From: DASYXZ01 sp035946625
GTDB taxonomy: Bacteria; Acidobacteriota; Terriglobia; UBA7540
Direction of reading: 5' to 3'
Assembly: GCA_035946625.1 (NCBI GenBank)
Contig: DASYZE010000001.1
Span: forward strand, 24,509 to 88,508
DNA: 64,000 bases
Shown: positions 60,150 through 64,000 of the stretch, piece after piece
Layout of the letters: every line of letters begins with the position of its first letter
Position numbering within the stretch: the first letter of the stretch is position 1
Notes under the pieces: generated by a model
What the model was told of the DNA's origin: nothing
The model's database searches: none
Seen by the model: only the letters and a program-made list of their open reading frames with translations
Program-made: the position numbers and the translations under genes

Positions 60150-62939
60150 ATGAAATCGACGCGACGATATTTTATTCAATCCGCCCTCAGCGCGCCGCTG
60201 GCCGCCTCGCTCGGAGGTCCGGGCAGGCGCATGTTGGCGATGCTCGCGCGCCCGCAAGGCGAAGAACAATTTGACAATCCGCACTTCATTCGTTACGACG
60301 CCAGGTGTTTTACCATCAACGACCAAGACGCTTTCATCTTCAGCGCCGCTTTTCACTACCCGCGCTGTCCCCGGGAGTTGTGGCGCGACCGCCTGCAAAA
60401 GCTCAAGCGCGCACGCTTCAACACCCTTGAAACTTACGTTTTCTGGAATTACCACGAGCCCGTGGAAGGCCAGACGGATTTGAGCGAGTTTGAAGATTTC
60501 GTCAAACTCGTTCATGAGATGGGATTCTGGATGATCGTGCGCCCCGGACCCTACGTTTGCGCGGAATGGGACGCGGGTGGATTCCCCCACTGGGTGATTG
60601 CCAAACAATTCCCGTTGCGTTCCAATCATCCCCAAAGCCTTCAGACTTCCGACCACTGGTACAGTCAGGTTTTGCCTGTAATCAGCCGGCATCAGGTGAC
60701 AAGGGGCGGGCCCATCATCATGATGCAGGTGGAAAACGAATACGATTACTGGCCCAAGCTGCCGGACGCGGAACGAAAAGCGTATATACGCGCCCTGGCC
60801 GAAATGGCGTGGACGGGCGGCATCGATGTCCCACTCATCACATGCTGGACCAAGCAGGCGCGCGAAAATGCCGACATCGAAATGGCCCGGATCATGGACA
60901 CCTGTAATTTCTATCCGCGCTGGAGAATTGTGAAGGAGGTTCTGCCCGCCCTGGCGAAATTGCGGCGGGAAGAACCCGCCTCTCCGCTTGGCGTTACCGA
61001 GCTGCAGGGTGGTTGGTTCAGCGAGTTTGGCGGAAAGCTTTCGGTGGACCAGGAAGGCGTGAATGGCGCCCAGCTCAACGCGCTCTCGAAAACGGTGATG
61101 GAGCAGGGCGTGACTTATTTCAATTACTACATGGGCTTTGGCGGAACCAATTTCGACTGGGCGGGAAAGAAATTAACCACCACCTATGACTACGCTGCGC
61201 CCTTGCGGGAACCCGGCGGCCTTTGGGAAAAATATTACGCCGCGCGCGGGATTGGAGTCTTTCTGGGCTTGTACGGAAACATCCTGACTCGCGCGCAAAT
61301 TCCGCAAGTCCCCGCCCAGTCCACGGAAAAAAATGTAAGCGTCACCGAGCGCGTGAACGGCAATAGCGCCGTGGTTTTTGTGCGCGAAAATGCCAACGCG
61401 GAACAGAAATACAAGATGACGTTTCGCGACCCGAACAGCCCCACCGGACGCCTGATCACCGTGCCGCGGGAAGGCGAACTCACTATCGGCGCGCATGAAA
61501 TGAAGATGCTTCCGGTGCAGGTGCCCATCCCCGGCGGCCAGATTCGCTACACCACGGCGGAGGTGCTGGCCCACGGCGTGAATCGCGACGAGCAGTATTT
61601 GATTCTCTACGATGAGCCCGGACGCCTGGTGGAAATCGGCTTGGCGACTTTGAAGGAGCCGCACGTGGAGGGCGAGACCGTCTACCAATATTGGGATCCG
61701 GAATACGAGTCCGTCGTCATCGGTGTCCGAGTGGAGGAGACCGAGAAGATTCTCTTTCTGAACTCTCACATCCTGGTTGTCCTGCTTCCGCGCCAACGGG
61801 CGTTGCAGACATGGACGGGCGAGTTCTCTCCCAAACTCATTCCCGGCTCGGATGAAACCAAACCCTATTCGGTCCCGTTTATTTCGGACATCGCGATGAT
61901 GCTGGGCACCGGAGTCACCAAGAAAACCAATTGGGCGGAGATGGAGTTCGCACCCGGCGAGCACGACCTCATGCTTCTCTTGCCGCCCGTGCCGACGGAT
62001 TGCTGGGTGGACAGAGAGCCGGTGCCGTTTCGGTATGACCGGCACTTGCACACCGCGCGCCTGCACATCACCACGCCCGCCCCGCCCCCCCTCTCTTTTC
62101 CCTTGAGCCAAGTGGAAACGTGGGTGGAGAAATTCGATCCGGGCACGGGCCAGTGGCTCACCACGCCCTTGCGCGCGCTCGAAGATCTGGGGCCGCTGCC
62201 CTACGGCTACGTGAAATATCGCGCCCAGTTTACGAATAGCGGGCATGCGAAAATGTTCATCTCCGCTTTTGCCGACGACGCGAAGAAAGTTTTCCTGAAT
62301 GGCAAGCCGGTGGCGGAAGCGTCCAATTCAAAAAAACAAAACGAGTTTGCCCTCTCCGGGCACACTCAAGCGGGCACCAATACCATTGAGATTAGTTACG
62401 AACTCTTTGGCAGCCCCAATTTTGGTGAGTACCTCGGCGAACTGAAAGGGATTGATTCTGTACGTGTGGGAGCCGATGTCGCGACCGGGACCGCCATCGA
62501 TTCCTGGCAGCTCCAGCGCTTTCCGCCGCCCATGAAGGGCCGGGAGGTTGATGCGCAATTCTCCCCCGCCGCGCAGACGGTTGAGTTGTCGGTAATCGAA
62601 CCGTCCCAAGAACCGGCCCCGGCGTTCACCTGGTGCCGCGCCAGTTTCCATCTGGGGGCGCCGCCCGAGGAATGGTCGATTGCCTGGAAGCTGACATTCG
62701 AGGCCGGGAACGACGCGCTCCTGTATCTTAACGGGAGATTTGTGGGCCGCTATGTGACCGTCGGCCCGCAAAAAGATTTTTACCTGCCCGAGCCTTATCT
62801 TGTTTTTGACAGCAAACGAAAGAATGTGCTGACCATGGTTCTCGCTTACACCAGCGAAGCGCGCTCGATTCGCACGCTCCGCATCGGCCCTTACGACGAA
62901 TTTGCCACGCGCCGGACGCGGGTGGATTTTGGGTGGTAG
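60150..62939 (+). CDS. Exported beta-galactosidase, GH35 family
   Basis: The 929-residue protein begins with a twin-arginine-like signal (MKSTRRYFIQSALSAPLAAS). The GH35 barrel has RAGFNT-like ARFNTLETYVFWNYHEP, the acid/base Glu in MMQVENEYDYW (near residue 195) and the nucleophile in VTELQGGWFSEFGG (near 284), then FNYYMGFGGTNFDWAG. C-terminal beta-sandwich domains follow, including galactose-binding-like modules (VKYRAQFTNSGHAKMFISAFADDAKKVFLNGK). It removes beta-galactose from oligo- or polysaccharides. It follows the dehydratase gene by 120 bases and is likely co-transcribed. The ATG at 60150 is chosen over 60135 for the signal. Confidence 0.9.
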   Translation: MKSTRRYFIQSALSAPLAASLGGPGRRMLAMLARPQGEEQFDNPHFIRYDARCFTINDQDAFIFSAAFHYPRCPRELWRDRLQKLKRARFNTLETYVFWNYHEPVEGQTDLSEFEDFVKLVHEMGFWMIVRPGPYVCAEWDAGGFPHWVIAKQFPLRSNHPQSLQTSDHWYSQVLPVISRHQVTRGGPIIMMQVENEYDYWPKLPDAERKAYIRALAEMAWTGGIDVPLITCWTKQARENADIEMARIMDTCNFYPRWRIVKEVLPALAKLRREEPASPLGVTELQGGWFSEFGGKLSVDQEGVNGAQLNALSKTVMEQGVTYFNYYMGFGGTNFDWAGKKLTTTYDYAAPLREPGGLWEKYYAARGIGVFLGLYGNILTRAQIPQVPAQSTEKNVSVTERVNGNSAVVFVRENANAEQKYKMTFRDPNSPTGRLITVPREGELTIGAHEMKMLPVQVPIPGGQIRYTTAEVLAHGVNRDEQYLILYDEPGRLVEIGLATLKEPHVEGETVYQYWDPEYESVVIGVRVEETEKILFLNSHILVVLLPRQRALQTWTGEFSPKLIPGSDETKPYSVPFISDIAMMLGTGVTKKTNWAEMEFAPGEHDLMLLLPPVPTDCWVDREPVPFRYDRHLHTARLHITTPAPPPLSFPLSQVETWVEKFDPGTGQWLTTPLRALEDLGPLPYGYVKYRAQFTNSGHAKMFISAFADDAKKVFLNGKPVAEASNSKKQNEFALSGHTQAGTNTIEISYELFGSPNFGEYLGELKGIDSVRVGADVATGTAIDSWQLQRFPPPMKGREVDAQFSPAAQTVELSVIEPSQEPAPAFTWCRASFHLGAPPEEWSIAWKLTFEAGNDALLYLNGRFVGRYVTVGPQKDFYLPEPYLVFDSKRKNVLTMVLAYTSEARSIRTLRIGPYDEFATRRTRVDFGW

Positions 62940-63154
62940 TCCGGCTGCGCGTTTGTTTTGGCCGCGCTCTCAGCCCAGGTGATTGAGAAATGAACTGCCG
63001 GAGCACGATTACAGAATGAAAGCGTGAAGTCGGCTTACGACATGTGATTTATGTACAAGGAACTGGTAGACTTTACTATTATTATAAATTAGGTAAATAC
63101 TCTTACGGATGATTGTACGTCGAAACTCTTCGAGACGCTCCGTATCAGAACGAA

Positions 63155-63508
63155 TTACGCCGAGGTTTGAGTTCGTCGTAAATGTTTAATCTGGGCATCG
63201 TTCAATGCGCGAGCTTCTTGAATCGGCTCGGCTGCCCAGGCGACGCTTGGGCCAAGGTGCCCTCCATCGTAGTTCATAAACTTAAGCGACCGCTTGCCCA
63301 ACCGGCAGCCCGTCACCAGGCTGACGGCATCGGTGGCGCAGCGGTCAATCTCAACGTAAGTGATCAGGCGCCTGCGATGCGCAGCCGGATCGTCAATCGC
63401 CAACTCCTTCAAGCCCCGCATCGCCATGCGCACGCCCAGCACCTGGCCGGGACACATGTGCCCGTGATTCTTCGCCGCCAGTTCGAGATATTCTTCCAGG
63501 GATTTCAT
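63155..63508 (-). CDS. FmdE-family protein, apparently shortened by a frameshift
   Basis: The 117-residue protein starts as a formylmethanofuran dehydrogenase subunit E-like domain: LEEYLELAAKNHGHMCPGQVLGVRMAM and YVEIDRCATDAVSLVTGCRLGKRSLKFMNY, with the metal-binding His, Cys and Glu. The family usually continues after this point with a GK-(M/L)-A-T-F segment. Here the reading frame instead becomes an unrelated tail, while another frame in the same DNA (about 63205-63275) encodes MEGTLAQASPG..FKKLAH, which resembles the expected continuation. A small deletion around 63270 is likely. FmdE-like proteins in non-methanogens have no settled role. Confidence 0.7.
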   Translation of the reverse strand: MKSLEEYLELAAKNHGHMCPGQVLGVRMAMRGLKELAIDDPAAHRRRLITYVEIDRCATDAVSLVTGCRLGKRSLKFMNYDGGHLGPSVAWAAEPIQEARALNDAQIKHLRRTQTSA

Positions 63509-63580
63509 TATCGTCCGCCCAGAGGACCGATAAAAAGTATAACATCCAGCGGGCGGCGCTGGAATGCACGGGCAGTCGCG

Positions 63581-63793
63581 CTAGGCATGAATGATTTCTG
63601 TCGTGTCGGCGGGGAGAGGGAGGTCTTTTTCGCGGTACTCATCCGCAATCATTCCGAATACACTGGAAAGTTCTTCAAGTGCGCCTTCCCTTGTGTTCAT
63701 CAGGGCGTAGCAACCAGGGATGACCGGAATCTCAGCCACCCACGAACCGTCTTTTTGGCAATACAGAATCGTTTTGTAGTCTTGTATCTTCAT
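63581..63793 (-). CDS. HicB-like protein
   Basis: From an ATG at 63793, the 70-residue protein reads MKIQDYKTILYCQKDGSWVAEIPVIPGCYAL..TREGALEELSSVFGMIADEYREK, a HicB-type antitoxin domain (strand-strand-P-I-PGC-A-G-T-EEA/L). It lies between the FmdE-like gene and the IS end. No HicA toxin gene is adjacent, so it is an orphan. The ribosome binding site is poor. Confidence 0.7.
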   Translation of the reverse strand: MKIQDYKTILYCQKDGSWVAEIPVIPGCYALMNTREGALEELSSVFGMIADEYREKDLPLPADTTEIIHA

Positions 63794-63855
63794 ACGGAGG
63801 CAATTCCCAGACGAGAGTATAGCACAGGTCAGCCTGTCGATTGTCGTTGAAGGCA

Positions 63856-64000
63856 AACGGTGTCGCAGCAAAGTGAAAAGATCCTATTGCAGCAAAGTAA
63901 GAAGTTCCTGTTGGAAACCGGCAAAATGTCGGGATGAACAAAGAACAGGAGCTGTGGATGAGCCAGAGAGATCGGGATCGATTGAAGGTATTGCATGAAA
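63856..64000. mobile_element. Left end of an insertion sequence
   Basis: Two similar units, GCAGCAAAGTGAAAAGATCCT (63864-63884) and GCAGCAAAGTAAGAAGTTCCT (63889-63909), stand just before a transposase start, as is usual for the terminal repeats of IS elements. The exact boundary is not visible, and the right end lies outside the window. Confidence 0.6.
63934..64000 (+). CDS. Transposase, N-terminal part (partial)
   Basis: The frame starts at an ATG at 63934 and runs off the window after MNKEQELWMSQRDRDRLKVLHE. This opening resembles that of ISNCY-type transposases, which continue with a helix-turn-helix. The 22 codons seen are too few for a firm family. Confidence 0.6.
   Translation, partial: MNKEQELWMSQRDRDRLKVLHE

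Noticed and set aside
1..64000. CRISPR arrays
   Set aside because: No regularly spaced direct repeats with unique spacers were seen; the tandem repeats found are short and contiguous.

Overview
The window looks like chromosomal DNA from a G+C-rich, heterotrophic member of the Acidobacteriota, probably of the Acidobacteriia/Terriglobia type. This rests on gene content: an ADOP-type duplicated ABC permease, many secreted carbohydrate-active enzymes (DUF2961, GH27, GH35, GH78, CE15), secreted S9 and S10 peptidases, and many small toxin-antitoxin fragments between housekeeping genes. No 16S rRNA gene is present, so the taxonomy is an inference.

Layout. 1-4160: a visibly more A+T-rich segment with a partial exported protein running off the left edge, a frameshifted AraC-type regulator and an ADOP permease. 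It ends in the 3' half of a tRNA-Ala(UGC), which looks like one end of an integrated element. 4270-15600: a DUF2961-HEAT protein, class II fructose bisphosphatase (glpX), a glutaryl-CoA-type dehydrogenase, a selenocysteine-containing SelD, a GNAT enzyme, a Tat-exported Gfo/Idh oxidoreductase and a GH27 alpha-galactosidase. 15880-19940: an MmeI-like fused restriction-modification enzyme, convergent with an overlapping two-gene unit (245-aa protein of unknown type plus PIN-domain protein). 19942-21085 is gene-poor and repeat-bearing. 21086-31746: a CE15-type esterase, argJ, an S9 peptidase, glmS (with Ser in place of the catalytic Cys), a histone-deacetylase-family amidohydrolase, and a larE-ChbG pair. 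31794-40710: the replication block dnaA-dnaN-gyrB-gyrA, all on the minus strand, with a vapBC module and a 46-aa basic protein between gyrB and gyrA, and a candidate oriC between dnaA and dnaN. 41037-46990: a SnoaL-like protein, S10 peptidase, gpmA, hom, a PASTA protein and toxin-antitoxin debris.

47357-62939 is a catabolic region. It holds lutA-lutB, an SDR and a GH78 alpha-L-rhamnosidase in tight order, followed by a fumarylacetoacetate-hydrolase-family enzyme, a PEP mutase/isocitrate lyase-family enzyme, msrB, a P5C-type aldehyde dehydrogenase, a diguanylate cyclase, an enolase-superfamily sugar-acid dehydratase and a GH35 beta-galactosidase. These could form a non-phosphorylating deoxyhexose route (rhamnose to pyruvate plus L-lactate, with LutAB oxidising the lactate); this is an inference from family and order. 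The right edge holds a shortened FmdE-family gene, a HicB-like protein and the first 22 codons of a transposase behind what looks like an IS end.

The most notable observations are the UGA-encoded selenocysteine in selD with a perfect 8-bp SECIS-like hairpin, the Cys-to-Ser change at the GlmS nucleophile, the tRNA-Ala half-gene, the unclassified PIN-domain pair beside the MmeI-like enzyme, and several small genes broken by single changes.
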